This document shows, one piece after another, positions 46,528-56,350 of a stretch of DNA of 64,000 nt. The stretch comes from DATKAS01 sp963773315 (GTDB lineage: Bacteria; Actinomycetota; Acidimicrobiia; Acidimicrobiales; DATKAS01), in the NCBI GenBank assembly GCA_963773315.1, contig CAVZAF010000005.1:310001-374000 (forward strand), written 5' to 3'. A model generated the notes under the pieces. That model was not told where the DNA came from. It saw only the letters and a list, made by a program, of their open reading frames with translations, and searched no databases. How positions within the stretch are numbered: the stretch's first letter is position 1; the number at the start of each line of letters is the position of its first letter. The position numbers and the translations under genes are program-made.

Positions 46528-48077
46528 ATGGCATTGCCTCGTGACGTGGTGGTCGTCCTGCTCGACAGCCTGAACCGCCACATGCTCGGCGCCTACGGTG
46601 GGGCGGAGTTCGACACGCCGAACCTCGACCGGCTCGCGAAGCGCTCGATCCGCTTCACGAACCACCACACCGGCTCGTTGCCCTGCATCCCCGCCCGACA
46701 CGACTTGCTCGTCGGCGCGCTCGACTTCCCGTGGCGTCCGTGGGGATCGATCGAGGTCTGGGAGGACGCGATCACCCGGCTTCTCCCGCGCACCAATGGC
46801 GTGTCGACGATGCTCGTGTCCGACCATCCGCACCTGTTCGAGGCGGGCGGCGAGAACTACCACAACGACTTCGGGGGCTGGGAGTACCTGCGCGGCGGCG
46901 AGGATGATCCGTGGCGCACTCGCCCCGACCCGTCTGCGGTCGGCGCGCCGACGTTGCTCCCAGCGCGAGCGACGGGCTGGCGCGGCTATGAGATCAGCCG
47001 CACGTACTTCCGTGACGAAGTCGATTTCACCGGGCCACGGACGATGACGACGGCTGCCGAGTGGCTCGACCGCGAGCTGAGCGCGGAGCGCCGCCCGGAG
47101 GAGCGGGCGCTGCTCTTCGTCGACGAGTTCGACCCGCACGAACCATTCGACACTCCCGAGCGATGGGCGACTCGGTACGACGCCGACTGGGAGGGCGAGC
47201 GAATCATCTGGCCTCCCTACACGGCTGGCGACGACGACGCGCTCGTCGGCACCGGTGCCACGCTGAGCGAGCGCGAGGGCAGGCATGTCCGAGCCCAGTA
47301 CGGGGCGAAGCTGTCGATGACCGACCACTGGCTCGGCCGCATCCTCGACACGATCGATCGCCACGACGCATGGAGCACGACTGCAGTCGTCCTCTGCACC
47401 GACCACGGCATCTACCTCGGTGAGCGCGGCATGTGGGGCAAGCCGGCTGTCGCGGTGCATCCCGAGCTCGGCCACATCCCGCTCATGGTCGCCTGGCCGG
47501 GCGTCGCTGCCGCAGAACGCGATGCCTTGACGACCGCCGTCGACATCCACGCGACGCTCTGCGAGATCTTCGGCGTCACTCCCGAGCATCGAACGCACGG
47601 CATGTCCCTCGTGCCCCTCCTCGAGGGCACCACGACCTCGATCCGTGAGTGGGCGCTCTGCGGCGTGTGGGGACGTGAGGTCCACGTCGCCGATCGCACC
47701 CGCACCTACGCCAAGGCGCCCGTCGAGGGGAACCGGCCGTTGTCGATGTTCTCGAACCGCTGGTCGACGATGCCGGTGCGGGTGCTTCCGCAATGGCGCC
47801 TGATGAGGCCCGACCGCGAGCGTGGCTCGATCGCAGCCCGGGCACGGACGTCCCCGTGATCCGGCAGCCCTTCGACCCGAGCGACGACATCCCGTACTGG
47901 GGCCGAGGTCGCTTCCGAGGAGATCTGCTCTACGACCGCGTCGAGGCCGAAGCCGAGGGAGAAGTCCGGAACCTCGCGGGCGGACCGGCCGACAAGGAGA
48001 TGCAGGAGCTGCTCGTCGAGGCGATGCGCTCGATCGAGGCACCCGCCGAGCAGCTGGCACGGCTCGGCCTAGCCTGA
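46528..48077 (+). CDS. Type I sulfatase (formylglycine-type), one frameshift near the 3' end
   Basis: Alkaline-phosphatase-superfamily sulfatase of about 516 residues. DVVVVLLDSLNRHMLGAYGG gives the first metal Asp; LPCIPARHDLLVG contains the C-x-P-x-R motif with Cys53, the residue converted to formylglycine; CTDHGIYLGERG supplies the metal Asp-His pair. No signal peptide, so cytoplasmic. The frame changes near 47813 (fits one lost base) in the C-terminal domain, after which RAWLDRSPGTDVPVIRQPFD and GGPADKEMQELLVEAMRSIE complete the fold; all catalytic residues lie before the break. No sulfatase-activating enzyme is encoded in the window. Substrate unknown. Confidence 0.87.
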
Positions 48078-48084
48078 CGCCGAG

Positions 48085-48837
48085 ATGCACAACCTCCTCA
48101 TCGTCGTCGCGTCGTTCCTCGCGAGCGCGGTCGAGATGGTCGAAGCCGTCACGATCGTGCTCGCCGTCGGCGTCACTCGGGGATGGCGGTCTGCCGGGTG
48201 GGGCGTCGCTGCCGCGCTCGGTGCCCTAGCGATCATCGTCGCCGTGCTCGGGCCCGCGCTCGCGCAGCTCCCGATCGACACACTGCGCCTCGTCGTCGGC
48301 ACGCTGCTCCTGCTCTTCGGGCTCCAGTGGCTGCGCAAGGCGATCCTGCGAGCCAGTGGTCTGAAGGCGCTGCACGACGAGGACGCGATCTATCGGGCCG
48401 AGGTCGCGGAGCTCGAGGCGGCCGGTGCCAGGCCCGATCACGACTGGTACACGTTCACGGTCGCGTTCAAGGGCGTGTTCCTCGAAGGCCTCGAGGTCGC
48501 GTTCATCGTCGTGACGTTCGGTGGCACACAGCGCAACGTCGGCCTGGCGGCGATCGGCGCCGCGGCTGCGCTGGTCGTGGTGCTCATCGCCGCGGTGATC
48601 GTCCACGAGCCCCTCACGCGGGTGCCCGAGAACACGGTGAAGTTCGGTGTGGGCGTGATGCTCACCTCGTTCGGCATCTTCTGGACGTCCGAGGGTGCGG
48701 GCATCGACTGGCCGGCCGGCGACGCATCGCTCCTCGTCGTGATCGCGTTCGTCGTCGCCGTGTCGCTGGCGCTGGTGGCGTTGGTGGATCGCTCGATGGG
48801 GGCACGCGAGATCACATCGGGAGAGGTCACGCCGTGA
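48085..48837 (+). CDS. COG4280-like multi-pass membrane protein, predicted transporter
   Basis: Protein of 250 residues with about six transmembrane helices. Two helices carry acidic repeats, SFLASAVEMVEAVTIVLAVG and FKGVFLEGLEVAFIVVTFGG, an arrangement like the duplicated acidic motifs of GDT1/UPF0016-type cation exchangers. A cytoplasmic loop holds LQWLRKAILRASGLKALHDE. Encoded seven bases after the sulfatase and coupled by GTGA overlap to a small membrane protein. Cation transport is an inference from the acidic motifs. Confidence 0.75.
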   Translation: MHNLLIVVASFLASAVEMVEAVTIVLAVGVTRGWRSAGWGVAAALGALAIIVAVLGPALAQLPIDTLRLVVGTLLLLFGLQWLRKAILRASGLKALHDEDAIYRAEVAELEAAGARPDHDWYTFTVAFKGVFLEGLEVAFIVVTFGGTQRNVGLAAIGAAAALVVVLIAAVIVHEPLTRVPENTVKFGVGVMLTSFGIFWTSEGAGIDWPAGDASLLVVIAFVVAVSLALVALVDRSMGAREITSGEVTP

Positions 48838-49046
48838 AGTGGCTCGGCCAGTTCGCGAGGTTCTGGTACGACTTCGTCGTCGGCGACGACTGGCGCCTCG
48901 CGATCTGCGTCGTGGTGATGGTCGGCGTGGTGACGCTGCTCGCACAACGGGGCTTGGACTGGTGGTGGCTCCTGCCGGTCGCGGTGGCCGCGCTCCTCAC
49001 GGTGTCGATCACGCGCGAGATGCGGAGAGCTCAGTCCCCCAAGTAG
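48834..49046 (+). CDS. Small membrane protein (70 aa)
   Basis: GTG overlaps the stop of the transporter-like gene. The product has two short hydrophobic helices (WRLAICVVVMVGVVTLLAQR, WWWLLPVAVAALLTVSI) separated by a polar turn and a basic C-terminus (TREMRRAQSPK). No family recognised. Translational coupling suggests a partner subunit of the preceding membrane protein. Its 3' end overlaps the convergent nitronate monooxygenase gene by 16 bp. Confidence 0.68.
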   Translation: MKWLGQFARFWYDFVVGDDWRLAICVVVMVGVVTLLAQRGLDWWWLLPVAVAALLTVSITREMRRAQSPK

Positions 49047-50158
49047 CCGACGAACCGCTCCGCCGCATCGGCGTAGTCGGTGACGAGGTCGAGCATCACT
49101 TGCCGCGCAGGTCGCACGGCGTTCATCGAGCCGACGATCTGTCCCACGAAGTACGTGGCGAGCTCCTGCGCTCCGGAACCGGCGTCACCAGCGTGGCGGT
49201 TGATCCGCTGCTGCGCGGCGGCCGTGAGCATCGTCTGATCGGGCATCGGAAGCGTCGAAGGCGCGCCCGATTCCTCCCACGCGTCGGTCCACGCGCTGCG
49301 CAACATCCTGGCCGGCTTGCCCGTGAGCGAGCGCGACCGCACGGTGTCGCTCGAGCTCGCGGCGAGGAACTTCTGCTGCACCGCGGGATCGGTCTCGGCC
49401 TCGGCAGTCGTGAGCCAGATCGAGCCACACCACACGCCCTCGGCTCCGAGCGCGAAGGCTGCGGCGATCTGGCTGCCGCGACCGATGCCGCCGGCTGCGA
49501 GTACTGGAGTCGGCGCGACGGCATCGACGACCTCGGGCACGAGCACCATCGTCGAGATCGTGCCGGTGTGGCCGCCTGCCTCGGTGCCCTGGGCGACGAT
49601 CAGGTCGACGCCTTTCGCATTGCTCCGGCGCGCGTGCTCGGCCGTGCCCGCCAGAGCGGCGACGAGCACGCCGGCATCGTGCGCGCGTTCCACGAGGTCG
49701 AGCGGCGGGTCGCCGAGTGCGCTCGCGACCAACCTGATCGGATGCCCGAACGCGACGTCGAGCAAGCCCCCGACCCGTCCCTCGGACACGTTGATCGTGC
49801 CGAACGCCTCGTCGACCTCGCGCGGCAACTCGGGCACCTCGTAGCGGCGCAAGATCTCCTCGACGAAGTGCTGCTGCTCCGCGGGCAACAGCTGGCGAAC
49901 CGTCTCGGCGTCGATCTTCGGGCCGTCGTCGCGCTGCGAGTGCCGGTGCGGCAACAGAAGGTCGACGCCGTAGGGCTTGCCCTTCACCTCGTCGTCGATC
50001 CAGGTCAGATCGATCTCGAGTGACTTCGGGCTGTGCGCCACCGCGCCGAGCACACCGAAGCCGCCTGCGTTCGTCACCGCCGCCACCACGTCGCGGCAGT
50101 GGCTGAAGGCGAGGATGGGGAACTCGACGCCGAGCATCTCAGCGACCCGTGTCTGCAT
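49031..50158 (-). CDS. Nitronate monooxygenase family protein
   Basis: FMN TIM-barrel enzyme of 375 residues that oxidises alkyl nitronates such as propionate-3-nitronate. MLGVEFPILAFSHC and VTNAGGFGVLGA match the N-terminus; GVDLIVAQGTEAGGHTGTIS contains the catalytic His; PVLAAGGIGRGSQIAAAFAL binds FMN phosphate; GAEGVWCGSIWLTT follows. It resembles the longer actinobacterial group annotated as 2-nitropropane dioxygenase. Single gene; a 17-bp triple repeat lies just upstream of its start codon. Confidence 0.9.
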   Translation of the reverse strand: MQTRVAEMLGVEFPILAFSHCRDVVAAVTNAGGFGVLGAVAHSPKSLEIDLTWIDDEVKGKPYGVDLLLPHRHSQRDDGPKIDAETVRQLLPAEQQHFVEEILRRYEVPELPREVDEAFGTINVSEGRVGGLLDVAFGHPIRLVASALGDPPLDLVERAHDAGVLVAALAGTAEHARRSNAKGVDLIVAQGTEAGGHTGTISTMVLVPEVVDAVAPTPVLAAGGIGRGSQIAAAFALGAEGVWCGSIWLTTAEAETDPAVQQKFLAASSSDTVRSRSLTGKPARMLRSAWTDAWEESGAPSTLPMPDQTMLTAAAQQRINRHAGDAGSGAQELATYFVGQIVGSMNAVRPARQVMLDLVTDYADAAERFVGYLGD

Positions 50159-50170
50159 GTCAGCCTCCGA

Positions 50171-50221
50171 ATCAGTGGTGCGAGGGAATCAGCGGTGCGA
50201 TCGGATCAGGGGTGCGACGGC
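50171..50221. repeat. Three tandem 17-bp imperfect repeats
   Basis: ATCAG(T/C/G)GGTGCGA followed by four variable bases occurs three times with an exact 17-bp period, at 50171, 50188 and 50205. The array covers the 3' end of the zinc-finger gene, including its TGA stop, and the region upstream of the nitronate monooxygenase gene, so extra copies of the last codons and stop lie beyond the real stop. Confidence 0.8.
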
Positions 50222-50505
50222 GAAGGCGGCGCGCCGGCGACGTCGAACATGACCTCGTCGATGTAGCACCACCACCAGCTCTCGCCGGGCTCGTATGAGC
50301 GGATGATCGGATGATCCTCATGGGCGTTGAAGTGCGCAGTCGCGTGGCGGTTCGGGGAGTTGTCACAGCACCCGACGTGCCCGCACTCCATGCACAGGCG
50401 CAGGTGGACCCACGTTCCGCCCATGCGCAAGCAGTCCTCGCAGCCCGTGCTCGACGGCTGCACGTCGATGTCGACGGTGTCGAGATGCGTGCATGAATCA
50501 GCCAT
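50206..50505 (-). CDS. UBP-type zinc finger protein
   Basis: Single ZnF-UBP domain of about 99 residues. Zinc ligands are visible in order: C and H in DSCTHLD, GCEDCLRMGG, LRLCMECGHVGCCDNSPNRH and HFNAHEDHPIIRSYEPGESW, followed by the aromatic WWCYIDEV typical of the fold. In eukaryotes the domain binds the ubiquitin C-terminus; bacterial single-domain versions are common in actinobacteria and their ligand is unknown. ATG chosen; GTG one codon earlier is possible. Confidence 0.85.
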   Translation of the reverse strand: MADSCTHLDTVDIDVQPSSTGCEDCLRMGGTWVHLRLCMECGHVGCCDNSPNRHATAHFNAHEDHPIIRSYEPGESWWWCYIDEVMFDVAGAPPSPSHP

Positions 50506-50552
50506 CACCCCGGCTTAGCAGTTGGCACGGTGTCGGGCGATACCGTGCGTCC

Positions 50553-52200
50553 GTGACGGACACACCCCCTGATGCCGTCGCCTTTCCCGACCTCGACGAC
50601 ACCCAGCTCTCGATCGCTGCGGAGCTGGGTGAGCGCCGACGGGCCGAGGCCGGCGAGATCCTCTTCTCCCCTGCGGACGACCACTACGACTGGGTGGTGG
50701 TGCTGAGCGGATCGGTCGAGATCCTCGGCGTGGACGGTGAGGTCATCACCCGCCACGGCGCCCGAAGGTTCCTCGGCGAGGTCAGCCTCGTCACCCGACA
50801 ACGCCCGTACCTGACCGCGCGAGTCGCCGAGCCGAGCGAGATCGTGGTGGTTCCTGCCGACGTCTTCCGCGCGAGTCATGACTGACGTCCGGTTGAGCGA
50901 CACCGTGCTCGAGGCGTTCCTCGCGCGCCGAGCGGTGCTGCTGTCAGCCGCGGCGGACACGCTCAAGATCATCGGGTCGACGTTCACCCCGGCCTCCATG
51001 GCGTTGCGCGAGTACGCCGTGCGCAACCGCCTCCCCCACCACTGGATCGACGCCGACGACGATCCCGAGACGGCATTGCTCCTCGAAGGCCTCGGAGTCG
51101 ATGCGGACGACCTTCCGATCGTCATCACGCAGGGCGACCTCCTGAAGCGAGCGACCCCAGGACACCTCGCCTCCGTGCTCGGCTTGACCGCCGACTCCCT
51201 GCCCGACCGCTGCTACGACGTCGTCGTGGTCGGCGCCGGGCCCGCCGGGTTGGCCGCGTCGGTATATGCCGCGTCGGAAGGGTTGCGCACGTTGACGATC
51301 GACGCGGTGGCGGTCGGCGGACAGGCGGCGACGAGCTCGCGCATCGAGAACTACCTCGGCTTCCCGACCGGCATCTCCGGGCAGGACTTGACGTCACGCG
51401 CTTCGATCCAGGCCCAGAAGTTCGGCGCGCTGATCACGAGCCCCTGTGCGGTCGTGTCTCTCGACGAGGTCGCCGGGCATCTCGTGTGCAACCTCGCCGA
51501 CGGCACGCAGATCGGCGCGCGGGCGATCGTCGCCGCCACCGGCGCGCACTATCGAAAGCTGCCGATCGAAGACCTCGCGCGTTACGAGATGGCGGGCGTC
51601 TACTACGCCGCGACCGAGCTCGAGGCCCGGCAGTGCGCGGGCAACCCGGCGATCGTCGTCGGCGGCGGGAACTCGGCCGGGCAGGCCGCCATGTTCCTGG
51701 CCGAGAAGACGTCGTCGGTGTGCGTCGTCGTCCGCCGGCCGCTCACCGAGACGATGTCGCGCTACCTCGTCGACCGCATCGAGGCGCACCCACGGGTGCA
51801 GGTGCGCGTGGGCACCGCGGTCACGGGCCTCCACGGCGATCCTCTGCTCGAGCGCGTCACGCTCACCGGGCCGGAGGGAACCGCTGAGGCCGAGTGCACA
51901 GCCCTCTTCTCGTTCATCGGCGCCGAACCGAACAGCGGATGGTTGGGATCGGTCACGGTCGACGAGCACGGCTTCGTGCTGACCGACCGGGCCCTCGATG
52001 CCGATGCGCTCGGCGAGGAATGGGCGACCACGGGACGGTTGCCGCTGCCGTACGAGACGAGCCGCCCTGGGCTCTTCGCCGTCGGCGACCTGCGCGCCGG
52101 ATCGACGAAGCGAGTGGCCGCCGCGGTGGGCGAAGGGTCGGCCTCGATCCGCTCGATCCACGAGCACCTGTCGTTCTCGCCGGCTACCTCGCGAGCCTGA
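50553..52200 (+). CDS. Cyclic-nucleotide-binding domain fused to thioredoxin-reductase-like flavoprotein (one frameshift)
   Basis: Residues 1-105 form a cNMP/CRP-type sensor barrel (AGEILFSPADDHYDWVVVLS, RRFLGEVSLVTRQRPYLTAR). After a linker comes the flavoprotein: YDVVVVGAGPAGLAASVYAA, AVGGQAATSSRIENYLGFPT, NADPH site IVVGGGNSAGQAAMFLAEKT and FAVGDLRAGSTKRVAAAVGE. Thioredoxin reductases carry CATC; here the equivalent stretch is AGVYYAATELEARQC without a CxxC pair, so disulfide reduction is unlikely. The frame moves by one near 50877 (one extra base after GCGAGT); two genes overlapping by eight bases is the alternative, but homologues are single proteins. Confidence 0.85.
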
Positions 52201-53317
52201 AGCACTCGCGCAGGTCGCTCACGAACGTCTCCGGCACCTCGAACGCCGCGAAATGGCCGCCCTTGTCGTACTCGCGCCAGTGCACGATGTTCGGGTACAG
52301 CTCACCGACCCACGCGCGGACTGGCGGGACGATCTCCTTCGGGTACACGGCGAAGCCGGTCGGCACGTGCACAGTGGGGCGGCCGCCGCGCCCGAAGCTC
52401 TCCCAGTAGATCCGCGCCGACGAGGTCGCCGTGCGCGTCAGCCAATAGAGCATCACGTTGTCCAGCATCTCGTCGCGAGTGAGCACGTTCTCCGGGTGCC
52501 CATCGCAATCGGTCCACGCCCAGAACTTCTCGAGGATCCACGCGAGCTGGCCGACCGGTGAGTCGGTGAGCCCGTAGCCGACGGTCTGTGGCCGGGTTCG
52601 CTGCTGAGTGGAGTACCCCGAGTCCCATTGCATGTAGTGCTGGATGCGCTCGATCGCGTGTTGCTCGGCGGGCGTCGTCGGCTCCCCTTGGGGGCGGGCC
52701 GACATCGCCAGCGTCAGCCCGATCATGGCGCAGTGGTCGGGATCGGTGGCTCCGATGACCGACGTGATGGCGGAGCCCCAATCGCCGCCCTGGGCGACAT
52801 AGCGGTCGTACCCGATTCGGGCCATCAAGGCGGCAAACGCGGCGCCGATGCGCTCGACCCCCCAACCTGTGGTCGTCGGACGGCCGGAGAAGCCGAAGCC
52901 GGGCAACGACGGCGCGACGACATGGAACGCGTCGGCCGCGTCGCCGCCGAACACGGTGGGGTTCGTCAGAGGCTCGAACACCTTGTGGAACTCGACGATC
53001 GATCCCGGCCACCCGTGCGACAAGATCAGCGGCAGCGCGTCGTCGTGTGGCGAACGCACCTGCACGAAGTGGATGTCGAGCCCGTCGACCTCGGTCACGT
53101 GCTGGTCGAAGCGGTTCAGCTGGGCTTCGCGCGCCCGCCAGTCGTAGGTCTCCGCCCAGTACGACGCGACCTCGCGGACGTAGCCGAGGGGGATGCCCTG
53201 CGACCAGTCGTCGACGACTTCGGCGTCTCCCCATCGCGTGTTGCGAAGACGGGTGCGGAGGTCTTCGACGTCGCTGTCGGGGACGTTGATCTTGAACGGA
53301 CGGACCGAGGCGCTCAT
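52184..53317 (-). CDS. Epoxide hydrolase (alpha/beta hydrolase with EHN domain)
   Basis: Protein of 377 residues. The N-terminal EHN domain (PFKINVPDSDVEDLRTRLRN, SQGIPLGYVREVASYWAETY) precedes the hydrolase core. HGWPGS forms the oxyanion hole, nucleophile Asp lies in AQGGDWGSAI, and the catalytic His in YDKGGHFAAFEVP. Lid tyrosines are probably in YMQWDSGYST and YWESFGR. Converts epoxides to diols, either in xenobiotic breakdown or toxic-intermediate removal. Tail-to-tail overlap of 17 bp with the flavoprotein gene; same strand as the dioxygenase gene 18 bp upstream. Confidence 0.92.
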   Translation of the reverse strand: MSASVRPFKINVPDSDVEDLRTRLRNTRWGDAEVVDDWSQGIPLGYVREVASYWAETYDWRAREAQLNRFDQHVTEVDGLDIHFVQVRSPHDDALPLILSHGWPGSIVEFHKVFEPLTNPTVFGGDAADAFHVVAPSLPGFGFSGRPTTTGWGVERIGAAFAALMARIGYDRYVAQGGDWGSAITSVIGATDPDHCAMIGLTLAMSARPQGEPTTPAEQHAIERIQHYMQWDSGYSTQQRTRPQTVGYGLTDSPVGQLAWILEKFWAWTDCDGHPENVLTRDEMLDNVMLYWLTRTATSSARIYWESFGRGGRPTVHVPTGFAVYPKEIVPPVRAWVGELYPNIVHWREYDKGGHFAAFEVPETFVSDLRECFRLAR

Positions 53318-53335
53318 GGCTCGGACCGTAGAGCG

Positions 53336-54241
53336 TCAGAAGGCGATGGGCGACTTGATCGCGACCTTGTAGCCCGAGCTGACCGAGCCCGAGACCGTCG
53401 GCACCTCGTTCGTGGTTCCGTCGCTGAAGACCATGTCGGTCGAGAGCGACACCTGCGAGTAGTTGGCCTGGCTTCCGTTGTACTGCGACGTCGCGTACAC
53501 CGCCGTGTTCACGTCGTCGGGAAGCGCAAGCTGTGAGGTGGCAACCTTGTTGGACGCGGACGTGATCGCGTCGACGCTCGGGTACACCTCGTAGTGGATG
53601 TGGGGCCACCGCCCCGAGTAGCAGGCCGGATAGACGCTCGTGAACTTCACGAGTCCACTCGCGTCGGAGACCTGGACGCCGCGCAGGTAGTTCTGTTCAG
53701 TGACCCCGTCCGAGTACATCGAGTAGCGACCTTCGGCATCGCAGTGCCACACGTAGACCGCGGCGCCTTCGACGGCTTTGTTGGTCGCCACGTCGACGAT
53801 CGTCATCTCGAGGTCGACCGGCACCCCGTCGGCGGTGCCGGATGCGCCGCCGAAGCTCGACCGGATGTCGCTGCGGACGATGCCGCTCTGATTCAGCGCG
53901 TTCGCTCCGTTGCTGCCGTCGCCCGGGAACGGGCCGGCGGTCTCCTCCGGCACGGCCGACAGTCCGGTGTCGGCATTCGTCGTGGTCGCCGCGGCCGAGC
54001 CCGCGCCGCCGGGTGGGGCACCGCCGGGCGGCGGTCCACCGGGTCCACCACTCGGCTGCGCCGAGGGCTGTGTGGACGGCGCTGCTGTCGTTGGCGCAGA
54101 CGCTGCCCCGGAATCGTCGCCTCCGCAGGCCGCCAGGAACGCAGCTGCTCCGGCGCCGACGGCGAGCCCCAGCATCCGGCGACGAGTGAAGATCGTGCCG
54201 ACGTCGTACGCCAGGCCCTCGTCGTGGTGGTCGTCATTCAT
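53336..54241 (-). CDS. Exported intradiol ring-cleavage dioxygenase-like lipoprotein
   Basis: Protein of 301 residues. A twin-arginine-like motif (FTRRRMLGLAVG, Arg20-22) and lipobox LAAC with Cys39 indicate Tat export and lipidation. A Pro/Gly/Ser linker to about residue 95 precedes the domain: PEETAGPFPGDG, VWHCDAEGRYSMY with Tyr173, and YPACYSGRWPHIHYEV with Tyr208, Arg211, His214 and His216, matching the non-heme Fe(III) ligands and active-site Arg. Family members cleave catechols between the hydroxyls; an extracytoplasmic form would act on external aromatics. Substrate unknown. Confidence 0.88.
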   Translation of the reverse strand: MNDDHHDEGLAYDVGTIFTRRRMLGLAVGAGAAAFLAACGGDDSGAASAPTTAAPSTQPSAQPSGGPGGPPPGGAPPGGAGSAAATTTNADTGLSAVPEETAGPFPGDGSNGANALNQSGIVRSDIRSSFGGASGTADGVPVDLEMTIVDVATNKAVEGAAVYVWHCDAEGRYSMYSDGVTEQNYLRGVQVSDASGLVKFTSVYPACYSGRWPHIHYEVYPSVDAITSASNKVATSQLALPDDVNTAVYATSQYNGSQANYSQVSLSTDMVFSDGTTNEVPTVSGSVSSGYKVAIKSPIAF

Positions 54242-54293
54242 GCGGCGAGTATGCCCAGCGAGGCTCGCGGCGAACGCTCGCCCGGACTCCTTC

Positions 54294-54520
54294 TTACGAA
54301 CCTTTCGCGTCGCCGACGACTTCGTTCAGGGCGAGGCCAACGAGCTCGTGGTCGACGTCCACGAGGGAGCTCGTCGCCATCGCGACGATCGTGAGATCCC
54401 ACTTCGGGAAGTAGGCCACCGCGCTGTTGGTGCCCGGCAGGCTCCCCGCGCCCATGACACCGACTAGGGGCGCACCGGTCGCGCAGCACCGTGGCTGCGA
54501 CGACGCCTCCCAGCCGTCTC
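54294..54520 (-). pseudogene. C-terminal remnant of a serine hydrolase/beta-lactamase-family gene
   Basis: Minus strand, one open frame to TAA: VMGAGSLPGTNSAVAYFPKW, then DLTIVAMATSSLVDVDHELV and GLALNEVVGDAKGS, matching the C-terminal G-H/A-x-GxLPGxxS block of class C beta-lactamase-like hydrolases. The block preceding it (DGWEASSQPRCCATGAPLVG) fits the family but runs into an in-frame TGA. The Ser-x-x-Lys active site and most of the gene are absent, so it is a truncated leftover between the dioxygenase and monooxygenase genes. Confidence 0.6.
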
Positions 54521-54565
54521 ACAGCAAGTAGGTGTACCAGAACCGTCGTGTGACAAAGTCATGGC

Positions 54566-56282
54566 GTGACGGGGGACCATTCGCAGGACTACTACGACGA
54601 CATCAAGCGGCGGTTCGCCGAGGAGCGCGACCTGCGCCTCGCGTACCGACCCGAGGGAACGGCACAGTTCACCTCCGACCTGACGGGCGACTTCGCCCGG
54701 TACGCGGCTGATCCATACGTCGAAGACGTGATCGCGCGCGATCCCATCGACGACGACGGTCGAGGTGCTGTTCATCGGCGGAGGGTTCTCCGCGTTGCTG
54801 ACCTCCGCACGTTTGCGCGAGGTCGGCGTCGAGTCGATCCGCATCGTGGAGCGCGGCGGCGACGTCGGCGGCACGTGGTACTGGAACCGCTATCCAGGCG
54901 TGGCCTGCGACGTCGTCGCGTACGACTACCTGCCCTCTGCTCGACGAGATGGGACTACGTCCCGACCCGGCACTACGCGGAGGGATGGGAGATCCTCGAG
55001 CACTGCCGCGCGATCGCACGCCGTTACGACCTGTACGAGCTCGCGGTGTTCCAGACGACGGTGAGCTCCACCGTCTGGCACGAAGACGACCAGCTGTGGC
55101 ATCTCACGACCGACCGCGGCGACACGATGCGAGCGCGGTTCGTGGTCTGTGCGAACGGGACGCTCTCGAAGCCGAAGCTGGCGAGGATCGAGGGCATGGA
55201 GACGTTCACGGGCTACTCGTTCCACACGTCCCGGTGGGACTACGACTACACCGGGGCGAACCTCGAGAACCTCGGCGACAAGGTCGTCGGCATCATCGGC
55301 ACGGGCGCCACCGCGGTGCAGGCGATCCCGAACCTCGCGGCGAACGTCGAAGGAGCTCTACGTCTTCCAGCGCACACCGTCGTCGATCGACATCACGAAC
55401 GACTGGGAGACCGATCCCGAGTGGGCCGCGACGCTCAAGCCGGGCTGGCAGGCGAAGCGACGGCGAAGGCGATGACGACGCCGCTGATGAGCCAGGTGCA
55501 GATCGACGAGCGCGCCGCGATCTCACGCGAGGAGAAGATCCGGCGCCAGGAGAACGCGAACATCGACTACATGATGCGGATCCACCGCCGCATCGACGAG
55601 ATCGTCGAAGACAAGGCGACTGCCGACGCGCTGAAGCCCTGGTACATGTTCATGTGCAAGCGGCCGTGCTTCCACAACGAGTACCTGCCGACGTTCAACC
55701 GTCCCAACGTCCACCTCGTCGACACGCACGGCAAGGGCATCACCGAGATCGGCGCAAAGGGCCCGATCTTCGAAGGCGTCGAGTACGAGCTCGACCTGCT
55801 GATCTACGCGACCGGCTTCGAGGTGCAGAAGACCGGCATCTGGAACCAGATCGTCGGCGAGCAACGGCGTCGAGCTCGAAGGACAAGTACCCGAGACGGC
55901 GTCCGCACGCTGCTCGGCATCCACTCGCACGGCTACCCGAACCTGTTCATCATGGGTGGGTACCAGGCGTCGTTCAACTTCAACCTGACCGACGTGCTGC
56001 AGGCGCAGGGCGATCACATCGCCGCGTGCATCGACTACGTGCGGCGACACGGCTACGCCACGATCGACGTCACGCTACGACGCCGAGGAGTGGTGGGTGC
56101 AGGAGGTCATCGAGCACCGGGGCAAGACCATCCGCAACGCCGAGTGCACGCCCGGCTACTACAACTTCGAGGGCGAGTTCAACCGCCGGCAGGACGGCAA
56201 CTACAACGGTGGCTTCCCGAAGTACATCGAGCACATGTCATCCGTCCGCGACGACATGGAGCGCAACTTCACCTTCACCTGA
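54566..56282 (+). pseudogene. Flavin-binding (Baeyer-Villiger-type) monooxygenase, interrupted by about nine frame changes
   Basis: Read across frames the product is a protein of about 570 residues. N-terminal extension MTGDHSQDYYDDIKRRFAEE; FAD motif VEVLFIGGGFSALLTSARLR; GGDVGGTWYWNRYPGVACDV; the Baeyer-Villiger fingerprint FTGYSFHTSRWDYD (FxGxxxHxxxWD); NADPH motif VVGIIGTGATAVQAIPNLA; C-terminal YATGFEVQKTG and HGYPNLFIMGGYQASF. Breaks near 54755, 54937, 54950, 55345, 55865, 55878, 55893 and 56075 fit single extra bases; one near 55463 fits a loss. As written it is not translatable. Substrate would be a ketone, unknown. Confidence 0.82.
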
Positions 56283-56350
56283 CCCGAACCCCGGTCGGGA
56301 TCGGGCACTCACCCGCGACATGAGGCCCTGGGGGCCCAATCTCGGCGTGA

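Noticed and set aside
50878..52200. Thioredoxin reductase as a separate complete gene starting at the ATG at 50878
   Set aside because: The N-terminal residues continue the linker seen in single-chain cNMP-TrxR fusions, and the one-base offset matches the indel pattern of the window.
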